Source: Diaporthe sp. PMI_573 (lineage: Eukaryota > Ascomycota > Sordariomycetes > Diaporthales > Diaporthaceae). From it: a DNA stretch of 64,000 bases. The stretch covers positions 124,001 to 188,000 of the forward strand of contig JAJTUP010000052.1 in the NCBI GenBank assembly GCA_021399435.1, written 5' to 3'. This document shows, piece after piece, positions 9,518 through 20,704 of the stretch. The notes below the pieces were generated by a model that was given only the letters and a program-made list of their open reading frames with translations, searched no databases and had not been told where the DNA came from. The translations under genes were made by a program, and so were the position numbers. Numbering within the stretch: the first letter of the stretch is position 1; the number at the start of each line of letters is the position of its first letter.

Positions 9518-11848
9518 TGTTTTATTGATTGCGACGGGCGTTCGGTGGGGTGTGGGGATAGGATATTGGCTTTCCTTTCTTTTCGAGATTGGCAGAATAC
9601 GAGCGAGGCTGGAACAAGCTTTGCGACGTCAAAATTGTCAAATCGAGAACAGACACTACTATCTGGGGGGCGGGGGCAATACTACATGCAAACACGAATC
9701 GGGCTTTTGGACTGCGCAACACCGGGGGATTTATCTCGTGGCTGCAAATGCCAGAAAGGGGTTCCAGCTCGACGTTATCCGGCGTTGTGGCTTGCCTGTC
9801 GGATGCTGCCCACACAAGCCACCAGGATCTAGTGTACATAAGACCATGATCATCCTTGCTGCTACCCACCTCTTCGTCCCCTGCAACCAAGAGCCCCAGA
9901 GCCCCTGGAAACGGCAGTCCATCGACACCCCGGCCCGTCCCCGGTAGGTCGTCTTTACGCCAGCTCGCATGGGGTCTGCTTGTTCGTCGGATGGTGCGAG
10001 TCATTTGCTGCGGATGATTTCCGTGGAGCTCTCTTTGCTGCTCAGAAGCGTGCTGTGCAAGAGTGGGCTGTGCGACGGCAGACGCACTCGTTCGTCACAT
10101 CTAAACGAAAGAACACATCACAGCAAGATCTGTTCGTTGCATTGTCGATTCGACTGAAGCTTATCGCCGGAGAGATCGATCTCGGGCCAGGGTGCATCGA
10201 ACGTCAGCACTATTCAGACCCAGGACAGCGGTACCGAAGGTCGGCCCACGGCACAGCAGTGAGCCCTCGGCGTACGTGCGAAGCTTCTTCTCAAATCTCT
10301 GTGTATCGCAATGCCGGACTATTCTACACGAGAGCCCCTTTTTCACGTGACCGTTGACAGTTGCAGGAGGCCCACATACCTGCGTCCGAATCAAGGCCGG
10401 TTCCATTGTTGATGTTTGATTGACAACGCGACACTCAAGGCTCTCAGAGCACTAAGGGCACTCTCGACTTTGGGTTGTTGTGTACCGCGGTGATCAACTT
10501 GGTAGGATGCAACAACCCCATGGCGCGATAGCTCCCCGTACCAAACACTCACGCATACATACGAGGGTCTAGATGAGCCAACCCTGACGATCGGCGTTCA
10601 ATAGGAACTAGATAGACTACGCCGTGGCGATTGATTCTGTCGATCACGGTAACATGTAGGATGTGATATAGATCCATCACAACCAGCTCAGCACCCAGCA
10701 TGGCGTTCTTCCCCGGCCGCCAGGCTATAATGCAAGGCAAGAAGGGACCAGTGTGCAACCCAGCTGGGCAATTGCGCAGTAGCGAGCAAAAAAGAGGCAC
10801 GCTTTGAACCCAATCTCCACCTGCAAGCCATCGCCCACTCGGAAGTAGCCGTTTTTTCAAGAGTTTCTCTGCAACATAACTTGCCATTTATGATTGATGT
10901 GACATATTGTCAACCGGCTTTAGGCCAACGCACAGATACATCGACAGCCGCGTATTGTTCCGGGGGAGACCACCCCTTTTGTGTTGCACCCTCTGCACTT
11001 CAGGTTTAAAGCCGAGCCCCATTCTTTCCATGTGGCTTCTTCCTCCACTTGGTCTGTTTTCGAAACCCGTGTGGGTCAACCGTTTTGGGTACGAAAAAGT
11101 TGCTCTCCCAGCCTGCCGAGCGTCCTATTGTGGGCTGTCAAACTCACTTGATGACCTAGTCTGGTAAGCACGTCGGTAAATTGACATCTCATCGCCCGCC
11201 GATCCCACTAAGGATCCGGCCGGCAGTACCTGTGGCATTCGCTGTTGCAACTAGTATCATGGATATTTCTGCACGATGTCGTATGGCCCGCCTCAGCCAA
11301 ATAGGTCACTCAATATAGGTAATCAGGGACGGTCCCTGCAGAGGACCCCTCGACAATCGCAACGGAGGGGATTGGACTGCCCCCTTCCAGTGGCGGGCCG
11401 GCATCGAAAACCTGACTGGAGAGACTGGCGAGTCCGGTAGACTCGGTGTTTAGTATTTTCGCTTCTTAAGCGAAGGGAAAATGTCTCCACGGTCTTCCAG
11501 GATCGATACAAGTTGCCCTCCCAAGCCAGCGGCCGTGCGCCGCCGACAAAGCCCACTCCTCGGCCCTGACAGAAGATCAGCGTTGCGCCGCCTCCCCGGC
11601 GGAGACTACGACTCTGATATGGAATTTGTCGAGACAAATGCGTGGTCTTTGTACCTTCTCCCCCAATCCCCATATGATAACTGGATCCCCTCCCCGCGGG
11701 TCTTGCCCATCCATCCTGTCGTGAACGCGATATCTCTTTTCCAGCTCCCTGCTCCGCCTCTGGCTGTCCATCAGTCAAACAAAACAAGTCGCATGACTGC
11801 ACCTCCGCCAACGCGAATCCAAAAGTCTATTGCTCGCAGGCAGGCAAG
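9518..11848. other. Long stretch without a recognised gene
   Basis: ORFs on both strands overlap and lack family signatures. The best unsupported candidate is minus 10549-10887 (112 codons from ATG, product starting MASYVAEKLLKKRLL). No transposon ends or tandem repeats seen. It may hold the upstream region of the hydrolase fragment and the promoter of the PTH11-like gene. Confidence 0.4.
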
Positions 11849-13331
11849 ATGAGGGCACAGGAGCTCGTTACGATGGCGACTGCCGCCGACGCCAGCGAGA
11901 ATACGGGCCCAACGCAGATCAGCACGACCACGATCCTGCTCGTGCTCGCCACGGTCTTTGTGATGTTGCGATTTTGGGCTCGACACTACGTAGCGGCACA
12001 ATATGGCCCAGACGACTGGTTGATTGTCGCAGGATTGGTGAGTGGTGTGGCCCTATGGCGAGACGATGAAGCAAGATCTGTGCTAACCCAAGATCGCCAG
12101 GCGTCTGTGTTTGTGATCGGCGGCCTTAACTATGGAAGTAAGGACACCACGCCTCTTCCGAATGGAACCAACTATCCGCCCCGCTTGTCACCTACCAGAC
12201 CGCTGACTTTACCCCCCTGAATCTAGTGGTCGATTACGGAATGGGCCGGCACGCAAGCACCCTCAACCTCGACGCGATAGAAAACGTGTTCAAGCTCCTG
12301 CTCGGCTTCGAGTGCATGTACGTCACGGCCGTGGCGCTCATCAAGTTCTCCCTGCTGGAGATGTACCTACGCATCTTCCCCAGCCGCGGCTTCAAGATCG
12401 CTGCCTACATCATCGGGGGCATCGTGGCGGCGTGGTGGATCGCCATCGTCCTCGTCTGCATCTTCCAGTGCAACCCCATCTACGTCGCCTGGGAGCCGTG
12501 GATGCCGGGCCAGTGCATCGACCTCAAGGGGTCCTTTATCGGCAACGCCGTGCCCAACATCGTCACCGACATCGCCATCTTGATCATGCCCGTTAAGCAG
12601 GTCTGGGCGCTGAACACCGCGCTCGCGCAGAAGATCTCGCTGATTTGCACGTTCGGTCTTGGCAGCTTGTGAGTTGGATCTTTGAGGGAGATGAAGTCAC
12701 ACGGCCGGCTGCTAACATCCATCTCACAGCGTTCTCATCGCAAGTATATACCGATTCTCAACCATCATGCAGTTCGACCCGAACGATACGACCTGTAAGT
12801 TCCAATCGAGAGATCTCTGGGTCCTGGCGTGGAAATACTAACAAAGGTGCAGTCACCCTCGCAACAGCATGCACATGGTGCGTAGTCGAGTGCGCATGCG
12901 GCGTGATATGCGCATGCCTGCCGACCCTCCGCCCGCTGGCCAAGAAGGTATCAAGCCAGTTCGGCAGCACGCAGAACAAGTCCCAGACGACCAAGTCCGG
13001 AAGCCGCGCGACGGAGCTCGTCACCATCGGCGGCAGCGGCTCGCACATGAACAGCCGCGCCATGACCAAGAGCCCCTTCCAGAAGCTCGGCAAGGACTCC
13101 GAGTTCATGTACCCGGGCGAGGAGGACCTGTCGACGCCGACGCGGGCCGAGTTTGGCGGGGGAAACCACCACAGCGCCAGCCACGACCACGGGATCGCCA
13201 GGACGACTGAGGTCACCATGACCACCAGCACCACCACGACGACGACGCACGGGTACGCGAGCTCCGGGGACAGTGGGACGATCCCGGATAGGACTCGGAG
13301 CCGTGGGGAGACGGGCAACAGTTTCGTTTGA
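11849..13331 (+). CDS. PTH11-like / fungal rhodopsin-domain membrane protein, five exons
   Basis: Exons 11849-12037, 12101-12137, 12227-12668, 12730-12794, 12853-13331. All four introns are GT-AG, all phases agree, giving 403 residues. Introns 1, 3 and 4 carry CTAAC-type branch sites. The product has multiple hydrophobic helices (TTILLVLATVFVMLRFW; VALIKFSLLEMYLRIF; IGGIVAAWWIAIVLVCIF; NIVTDIAILIMPVKQVW) and the family landmark GPDDWLIVAG after helix 1. The C-terminal tail (about 140 residues) is polar, Ser/Thr-rich with a run of threonines, and cytosolic by analogy. Proteins of this family act as plasma-membrane sensors, PTH11 itself in appressorium formation; the ligand here is unknown. ATG 11873 is an alternative start. 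Confidence 0.88.
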
Positions 13332-14134
13332 TGCCCCCCGGACCGTCGTGTAAGATGTGGTCACATCGAGTTGGGATATATAAGTCAATCACATAATAAT
13401 ATGCTGGAGCAATGAATTTTCTCCAAAGGTTTAGCAAGCAGCTTGACACGAATGCAATGGGTAATGGTCCCTGTCGCGGGCCTGTATTCACGTATGCAGC
13501 AGGTCGGTTTTTGATTCTCGGCTATGGACGATGGCATTGGTTTGTGAACGAGTCTTGCTCAACTTAGCCACATGCTCTGCAGTCACGAACATTGTTATGC
13601 AGATGGCGCGGTGAAGCTTGGCCCGACGTTGGCCCAAAGGATGCAATGTGGACCGGGTTGGCAGCTGTGTCAAACCGTTTTGGGGATGAGCGATAGGGTA
13701 AAATCATTCCGTCTTACTCATTCAATTCCGATGCGTCGTAAGCAACCCCTTCAAATAGTGAGACATAACACCACCCCGCTCTCATCCATAAACAACAAAA
13801 AATGTGACGACTACTTCACTTTCTCCAAAATCGAAATTGCTTGTTTTGGGCCTCACCAGCTATACTCTCAGTCACCCAGAGCTGCTATAACATGCAATAT
13901 CCCGGCCCACTTCGGCGCCTCGGCGTTGTGCCCGGCCCTAGTACGCTTGATAGCCATTGTTCTAGAAGTCCTCAGTTTTGTCTTCCTTTGCCTTCGTCAT
14001 GATCCCAAGTACAGTTGGACGACCAGTTATGTGATAGTGAGTAATCCCTCTAGGTCTCATTCTTGGCTCGTGCACTCGGACTAAACACGCGTTCATAACT
14101 AGCTTGTCTATCTGATCCTGGTAGATCTGATAGA
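13332..14134. other. No gene seen
   Basis: 3' flank of the PTH11-like gene. ORF 13572-14084 (+) has no family signature and cannot be supported. Confidence 0.4.
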
Positions 14135-15311
14135 CAGGGCTCCTAATAGTGCGGACCATTAAGAGCACTATTAGTGCACACTGTAGTCCAGACTAATAGT
14201 CCATGCACTATTGGTTCAGTGCGACGTCTCTCGGACTACACTGATGGTTCAGTGTAGGCCTCTCGGACCACACTGATAGTCCAGTGTAACTCGACCAGAC
14301 TGACCAGTAGTTCAGTGCGAGGGCCGCAGACTAACAGTGGCACTATTAGTGCGCCCAAGCCCTTCCAAGTTTGTGGCCCACTGCGGAGTACCCAGCCAGG
14401 ACGTACGCGGTCCAATGCGTCGAGAGCGCGCGCCGCGGGGTTTCAAAGATGGCGCTAAAGGAGTGTCAACAAATACAGCCAGTGTACCGTGTTTGTCGCA
14501 ACTGAAACCATCCGTCCTAAAACTTACATGTTCAACAGTATCCTAATTTTGTAGCTTTGGAATGGGCTATCTGGCTGATTGCAAGAAGCATGTACTGCCT
14601 GAGAGACGATGAAGTGTGTGTTATCTCAGTGGCGAACCTTAAGCCGACGAGTTAAGAGATACCAACCCTGCCATTACAGATAGGCGGGGTACCAGGTAAC
14701 TTCTATCCAATACCTGTAGGGTAGGTTGGGCTGGGATTGCATCGTCCTGAGCGAAGCCGTTGAGATGCCAATCACGCTAATCTCTTTGAGAATCACAGTC
14801 AAACTAGTGAGATTATAACCACTGGCTTGCCCAGAGCTTCTGTTTCGTATCGATTCCATCGTAGTCTGAGATAGAATGGCAGATTGTTGTGTCCGGTCGA
14901 GTAATGTGTATCGTACCAATCATGGCCCCCAGTTTCTGCGTCAACGTGGTTCGATTACTGACTACGTCCCATCCCAAAGCGCAGATTAAGTCAATTACAG
15001 TCCGCCCAAAAGGCTATCTATCGTTCTTATTGAAGACAGGAGCCCACAGGAGGCAGCCTGAGAGGCACGGGGAGTGCCCAGCCGCAAGTGGGGCTATTAT
15101 GTTCGGACTAATAGTGTAAACTACAGTTTGCACTGTAGTTTAGTTTCAACCTTGACGGACGGACCAATAGTTCAGTTTGCATATCTCAGGCAAACTGGCA
15201 GTTCAGTGTAGCTAAGTCAAACGGACTGGCAGTTTAGTGTGACCAAGGCAAACGCACTAAATGAGCAGTTTGAGGCTTTCACACGCACTGGTTGCACTAT
15301 TAGGAGCCCTG
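14135..15311. mobile_element. Non-autonomous hAT-like element (TIR CAGGGCTCCTAATAGTGC)
   Basis: The 18-bp word CAGGGCTCCTAATAGTGC opens at 14135 and its complement closes at 15311. Both subterminal zones (14150-14350, 15105-15300) hold many variants of CAGTGTAG.., ..CTAATAGT.. and GGTTCAGTG.. in both orientations. The right subterminal zone closely matches 22075-22280, the end of the hAT transposase remnant upstream of it, so the two are one family. The 1.18-kb interior has no long ORF. Flanking octamers differ (CTGATAGA, GTCAAGGC), so it may be two abutting end fragments rather than one insertion. Confidence 0.65.
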
Positions 15312-15640
15312 GTCAAGGCTAGTCTCGTTATCTGTCCACCCATTTGGAGTAGGCTTGATTATCCAGCTTGGTGGGAAGCCTGACTCTGTTGTCCAGCTGG
15401 CAAGGTGGTAGGCGCCTTGCACAATAACAAATGGTGGGATACACCAGCCCTTCGCATTGATACATTTGATAACTGTTGCCCATTCCCGGTTTCCAGGCTG
15501 TACAGCCTTTCCATATCGATTAGAATGTATAACAACTATTGACGCGTTGATTACACCCATCATAAAGCCAGTCTCATCGAAGTTGTATAGGTCGTCGTCT
15601 ATAATCCTATACTTAGCCATTATGTTGCGGAGCAGCCGGA
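15312..15640 (-). pseudogene. pogo/Tc1-type transposase fragment
   Basis: Minus-strand reading gives RLLRNIMAKY, then YNFDETGFMMGV with the first catalytic Asp of the DDE domain, then CINAKGWCIPPFVIVQGAYHL. It stops at the hAT-like end at 15311. The second and third catalytic acidic residues are absent. A close copy lies at 25490-25966. Confidence 0.8.
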
Positions 15641-15792
15641 ATCAGCCGCTAATCCCATGGCTCAATCGACTGAGGAAGGTAGTATTCCCAGACGGGAAGA
15701 AGTGGAAGAAGGCGGATCCAGAGCTGTATTCCTCGATGAAGAAGATCCTTCGCGACGCCCGGGAGGATCCGGATGTGTTGGCGAAGAGTTAG
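15640..15792 (+). CDS. C-terminal fragment of an unknown protein
   Basis: The last 48 or so codons of a longer open frame look coding (WLNRLRKVVFPDGKKWKKAD, then SSMKKILRDAREDPDVLAKS) and end at a stop at 15790. The upstream part of that frame is antisense to the pogo fragment and is not genuine. No family recognised. Confidence 0.25.
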   Translation, partial: NQPLIPWLNRLRKVVFPDGKKWKKADPELYSSMKKILRDAREDPDVLAKS

Positions 15793-16028
15793 ATATGTAT
15801 AAATAAACTCAATCTCTCTATACCCTCCTTGCCTCCTTCGCTCCTTCAACGACGACAAACGCCCAGCCTTTACATCGTGGTCCTGATCAGAGCCTTCGGC
15901 GTATGTCCTGAGTATTGATGCCGTCTTCTCTCTATCTGACTACTAATCCTATTAGGCACAATGCATCCGGATTAGTAGCCGGAGTCGACAGAGCCCACCG
16001 CCAAAGAAGATGCTCCGCTCTCGGAGAC

Positions 16029-16307
16029 CTAAGGAGGGATCACGTCGTGGTGATTTCTATTCGGTCGTTTCTGATACCAGTAGCACAGGTCCAGACGCAG
16101 ATCGGCGCCGTATTCACCCGCCCAGATGTCGGCAATTTCCTTTGCAACCTCGCTGCTTACATCGCTCCATTCCGCACTATCGGTCTCGCTCTCGTGCTTC
16201 GCCAGCGTAGTGATGTCGAAGCGATGCCCTGCCCATATTCCCCTCGAGATAAACGTCCTAGGGTTCATATCGACAGGTGGGGAGGTTGACCAGCAGATGC
16301 GTGACAA
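16029..16307 (-). CDS. Hypothetical protein or exon
   Basis: 92 codons with a soluble, acidic composition (IWAGHRFDITTLAKHES, then DVSSEVAKEIADIWAGEYG). It reads as a real exon rather than an antisense shadow. The overlapping ORF 16265-16534 on the same strand may be an upstream exon. No family recognised. Confidence 0.3.
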   Translation of the reverse strand: MSRICWSTSPPVDMNPRTFISRGIWAGHRFDITTLAKHESETDSAEWSDVSSEVAKEIADIWAGEYGADLRLDLCYWYQKRPNRNHHDVIPP

Positions 16308-16782
16308 GACAACTTCACCGAAGGCTGTAAGGCTGCCTGTTCTTTACTGCGTGAAGCAGAAAATGGAGGAAATGGGATGGATGGTTGACTTGGTAAGCCT
16401 CTAGGAGATGGTAATATCCCTAGGATATCCCTAGGTATGGCAAGGGCTTGGAAGGTACGGATGCTTCGAGCTAGCCTTGATGTATCAATGTATCCGAGCA
16501 CGAGTACTTTAGCTCCCGATCTGGACAGCAGCAAGCAGGCAGGCAGGCAGGTGTCTCACCTTCTCCAGCTTCAAGATGAGCGCCATGTGCCTACGGCAAT
16601 AGCGTTACTGCTTTGCACGAGTAGTGAAGTGGCATTTTTCCGCGATAATAAATCAGCTTGAAAGCACCTTCGTCAGTCACCACACAGGCAGCATTTCAAT
16701 CCCGGCATGCATTCGCCTACTTAAACTTGGAATACTGGCCGCCCACGAGACATCGCTTCCGTCCCACCGCTGCTGCCACAAC

Positions 16783-19210
16783 ATGCCTGCGGACGCCTCC
16801 CTGGCGAGCAAAGAGGCCTTCTATTCTCAGCTTCGCTGGCTGGATGCGACTTCTGGCAGCGAGGACGAGATCCCCCAACAAGATCGCAACTTACGTGACA
16901 AGACCCGAAAATTCTTCAAAAAGGCACTGGCCAAAGACAAAACCACGGCCGCCAGTCGTGAGCCTACCGCGGACTGGAGTCCTCAAATTGACCTGACGGC
17001 AGCAGGTGAGGGCATGACAGGACTGTCAAGACGGTCCAACACGGCCCCGACGCCACTCAACTCTACTACTGTCATCAAAGCCACACTTGACCCTGACCAG
17101 AGCAAGCAGGCCACGCACTTCTCGGGCAGCACTTCATTTACCCAAGACACGCCCCGTCCGTCGGCCGTGGCTAAGCTGAGACGAAGGGCAACCAATCCGT
17201 CATCGCTTTCCTCAACGCACGCGTCATCCTTCCAGCGGGTTCCAGACAGCAGCATGGGATCTCACAAGCGCAAGCGCAAGCCCGAACCAGGGGTGCCTCT
17301 TCAAGATCAGATTCTCAGAGGCTTGCGATTCTTCTACATCCGGGAAGATCGCAAAGGCCTGCGGAGGCTTCGCATGGAACAAGCTGAGAAGTACGGTGCC
17401 CAAGTTACCTCTGTGCTTGCAGATGCAACGCACGTCATCGTCGATGACGACCTGACCTTTGAGCATATCAAGGACATAGTGGCCTCGGTGATTGATCAAG
17501 GCCAGCCGCCCTGGGTAGTTCGAACGCACTGGCCTCTGGACAGTATTACAGAGAAGCGACTCGTCCCGACCACGTCGTCATGGTATCGAGTCATCCCAGA
17601 CTCGTCAATACCCTCCGCATCCACTGCCCAGCAACCCCCAAAAGTCTCGTTAGAGGTCAAAGCCGCCCGAAACGTCCCAAACAGACAGGGGAAGGATCCA
17701 AATGTTACTCCTTCGTCAAGTGAGAAATCCTCAGCACCGCTCAATGTGAGCCATTCTGAGGCCGGGACGGGGACGAATGCGGCACGTGTCACTATTCCAT
17801 CCTCACAGCCCTTTTCTGAGGATGGGGTGTCTCGTGCTGGCCCCACAAGCAACCGCCCAACTGGTCACGACTACGGAGACGAGCTGTCACAACTGATTGA
17901 GCACGTGCAGAAGAATTACAAGGACCTTCCCCCACTGGCGTGCGACGAAGATGAATATGACAACAAGGACAGTAACAGTGACTCTGAAGTTAAAAAGCCA
18001 CCGAAACGCGCCAAAAGGTCCCAGGTGTCAGAGCCCAGACTTGAGGACAACTTTGCTTGCAGCAGAGGTGGTACGATGGACAAGTCCGGGGGGCCAAATG
18101 CAAGGACAATCGCAATCTTACAACAACTATGTGACTACTACGATAGGACGAACGACCATTGGCGTCTCATGTCATACCGCAGAGCCATAAACACCCTGTC
18201 CATGCAGACCGAAAAGGTAACGACGGTAAACCAGGCGGAACTGCTCCCGTTCATCGGGGAAAGTATCGGCAGCAAGATCGAGGAGATCGTCAAGACTGAC
18301 CGCCTTCAACGCCTAGAGCATGCACAAAACGATGCGAAAAGCCAGGTTCTCCAGCTTTTCCTCGGTATTTATGGTGTCGGCTATTCTACGGCCAGCCAGT
18401 GGATGGCGAAGGGCTTCCGGACCCTCAACGATTTGCTGCGGCATGCCTCACTAACCCCAAACCAGCGCATTGGCGTCGAACACTACCGAGACCTCAACAC
18501 ACGCATCCCGCGCTCGGAAGTCGAGGCCATTGGCGACTACGTGAAGGACGAAGCGGCCCGGGTCGACAAGAACGTCGAGCTCCTCATCGGCGGCAGCTAC
18601 CGCAGGGGCGCGGACAGCAGCGGCGACGTCGACTTCATCATCACCAAGGCAGGAACCAGGTCGAGCGAGGAGCTCATCCCGTTCCTGGATGAGCTGGTTG
18701 GGAATCTGACCGAGAAGGGATTCCTCACGGCCGCGCTGGCCTCACATAACCAACGGAACTCCAGGAACAGGGGCAACAATGGCTCCAAGTGGCACGGCTG
18801 CTGCGTCCTCCCACGTGCTGCTGGCTCCGAGAACGGCGAGGACGAATACAGGCCTTGGAGGCGTATTGATTTCCTGCTCGTGTACGTTTAAACTCACTCT
18901 TGTTGCATGGCGTTATGTGGAATAACTCACAAAGCTCTGGGAATCGAAACTAACATATCGCAGGCCGCAAACGGAGTACGGCGCTGCGCTGATTTACTTT
19001 ACGGGCAATGATATCTTCAACCGGAGCCTCCGTCTGTTGGCCTCGAAAAAGGATATGAGGCTGAACCAACGTGGACTGTACAAGGACGTGGTCAGGGGTT
19101 ATAATAGGCAGAAGTTGTCTGAGGGGGAGCTGGTTGAAGGCAAGAGTGAGAGAAGGATCTTTGAGCTTCTTGGAGTCCAGTGGAGGGAGCCTCATGAGCG
19201 GTGGTGTTAA
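16783..19210 (+). CDS. Family X DNA polymerase (Pol lambda/POL4-like) with BRCT domain
   Basis: Exons 16783-18881 and 18964-19210, GT-AG intron of 82 bp with CTAAC branch site, giving 781 residues. Order: disordered N-terminus; KRKRKP basic patch; BRCT domain about 176-271 (ILRGLRFFYI ... ATHVIVDD ... WPLDSI); long acidic/Ser-rich linker; lyase/8-kDa-like domain about 440-513; helix-hairpin-helix near 525 (FLGIYGVGYSTASQWM); palm with GGSYRRGADSSGDVDF placing catalytic D615 and D617, and WRRIDFLLV placing D696. Exon 2 encodes YFTGNDIFNRSLR and the C-terminal NQRGLYKDV segment. The enzyme fills short gaps in non-homologous end joining and base excision repair in the nucleus. ATG 16783 begins the family-like N-terminus; the frame is open 53 codons further upstream. 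Confidence 0.92.
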
Positions 19211-19289
19211 GGCTGAGCAGCTCCGGAGATTCAGGATTATGGTCCACGCATTTGATACGCAGGGAGGGCAGGCGGCGTTTTGGTTAGTG

Positions 19290-19395
19290 ATGCGACCTTA
19301 CAGTACACGTACGTACGTACGTACTGTATTTTAGCCATAGTACCGTACGTACTACGAAGCTGTACATACAAGTACGTACCATACAAGATTTCCCT
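19290..19395. repeat. (ACGT)n palindromic hAT terminus
   Basis: A run of ACGTACGT flanked by CAGTAC on one side and GTACTG on the other makes a near-perfect palindrome of about 28 bp. Scattered GTACGTAC words follow to 19380. The same arrangement ends the hAT copy at 57464-57545. Confidence 0.7.
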
Positions 19396-19457
19396 TCTCC
19401 TTTTTGGACACCAGCCAAGTTTTTACAGTACTATTCTACCCTTCTACCGTTTCTGCC

Positions 19458-20638
19458 CTAAACCTCCGACTCCACCTCAGTGCCAACACCCAATATATCA
19501 CCCGTCGACTGCAACACACCCTCCCACTCAAATTCTTCATTGGATGAGGCCATCTCGCCATGCATCCAGACCTTCCTGCCCTGCGCATTCACAAATAACT
19601 CGAGATATGAGTCTTCGAGGTCGAGCCAGTCCTTCTCCTCAAGGTCTGCCCAGCGCTTTTTATGAGCATACTTCTGAGCCTCTACACGATCCAGTACACG
19701 GTCGTTCATAAAATGAATGCCTGCATATCAGCATGCACAGGCGTAAGGCGATTCCGAGCTTTCGTGTGTATAAAACTAATAGCGGAGAAACTTCGTTCTG
19801 AGGGCACAGAGTTCGCAAGGGTACTCATTACCTTGACTGCCACTCGAGCCAGAATCGAGCCGTGGTTGAGGAGGCACTGCCATGCCATTGCCGGCTTGAA
19901 GCCATCGTCGTAAACAGCACTATGCTTATTACATAAGCCGTCTGGGCCGCCTGTGCGCATTCGGAAATGTGTGAATTCGGAAAGGGCACGGTGGTACTCG
20001 CTATCGTTGCCGAACTGTTTCCGCAGATATTCTTGCACGCGCGCAAAGATGGTAGGCGGTAATTTCGAATTCGGGCCAGTGGTATCAGGCCGTAGGGCAT
20101 CGGCGATCCAGTCGTTGTTTTCGGCGTTATCAAGCGTGAAATACCCGATCTTATTCTTTATACCATATGAATCGATAATCTCGAGGACTTCTGCTGCAAT
20201 ATTTGTGCCAGAATGGCGAGTAGAGACCTCGGGTACTCCAAGGACGATTTTTCGGGGCTTGTTTTTCTCGTCTTGGAAGAAGCACATAATCCCATATAAC
20301 GCGTGCCGATTTCCGGACCTCCAGCCATCAAAAGAGACGTGAATCAGGCCGGGAGAGCTCTGGAGGACCTCCATAACCTTCGTCTTGTGCTGTTCGTATG
20401 ATGCCACGATTTTCCTGCGAATAGATGTTGCGGAAAGATTGGCGTCACAGAGCTTCACGCAAGGGTTCAGATATGCGGAAATCTTCCTGAGCTTGTCGTG
20501 TTCTGCCGTTTCGAACGAGAGGTTGGCCTCCACGATCCATTCCATTAGAAGTCGTTGGAACTGCTTCTTGTCGAAGTTCTTGATGAAGCCATTCGCAATT
20601 GCTTGTTCTCTAGGCTTATTGGTATCAAGCTTCATCAA
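19458..20638 (-). pseudogene. hAT transposase with large in-frame internal deletion and one frameshift
   Basis: ORF from ATG 20638 to 19706 continues the family (LDTNKPREQAIANGFIKNFD ... VSFDGWRSGNRHALYGIMCFF ... YFTLDNAENND), then jumps at about 20115 straight to WIADALRPDTTGPNSKLPP. In the copy at 56426-57376 that sequence follows several hundred residues of catalytic domain. The jump is in frame. The dimerisation region (SVPSERSFSAISFIHTKARN) is intact. At about 19709 one T is missing from a T-run relative to the 57-kb copy, throwing the last 80 codons (MNDRVLDRVEAQKYAHKKRW...) into another frame ending at 19458. It cannot be catalytic, but could bind DNA or dimerise if expressed. Confidence 0.85.
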
Positions 20639-20704
20639 CTCGGCGATGGTTGACTGTCCCTTGGCCTTCCGGCCCTCTGCTCTTAGCTGCGAGGCTGATT
20701 TTGT

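Noticed and set aside
9522..10004. 160-codon ORFs on both strands
   Set aside because: Overlapping, no family signature, and they sit in the upstream region of the hydrolase fragment.
11323..11811. 162-codon minus-strand ORF before the PTH11-like gene
   Set aside because: Composition is that of a random antisense frame; it overlaps the likely promoter.
14127..15319. 8-bp target duplication around the hAT-like element
   Set aside because: CTGATAGA and GTCAAGGC are unrelated.
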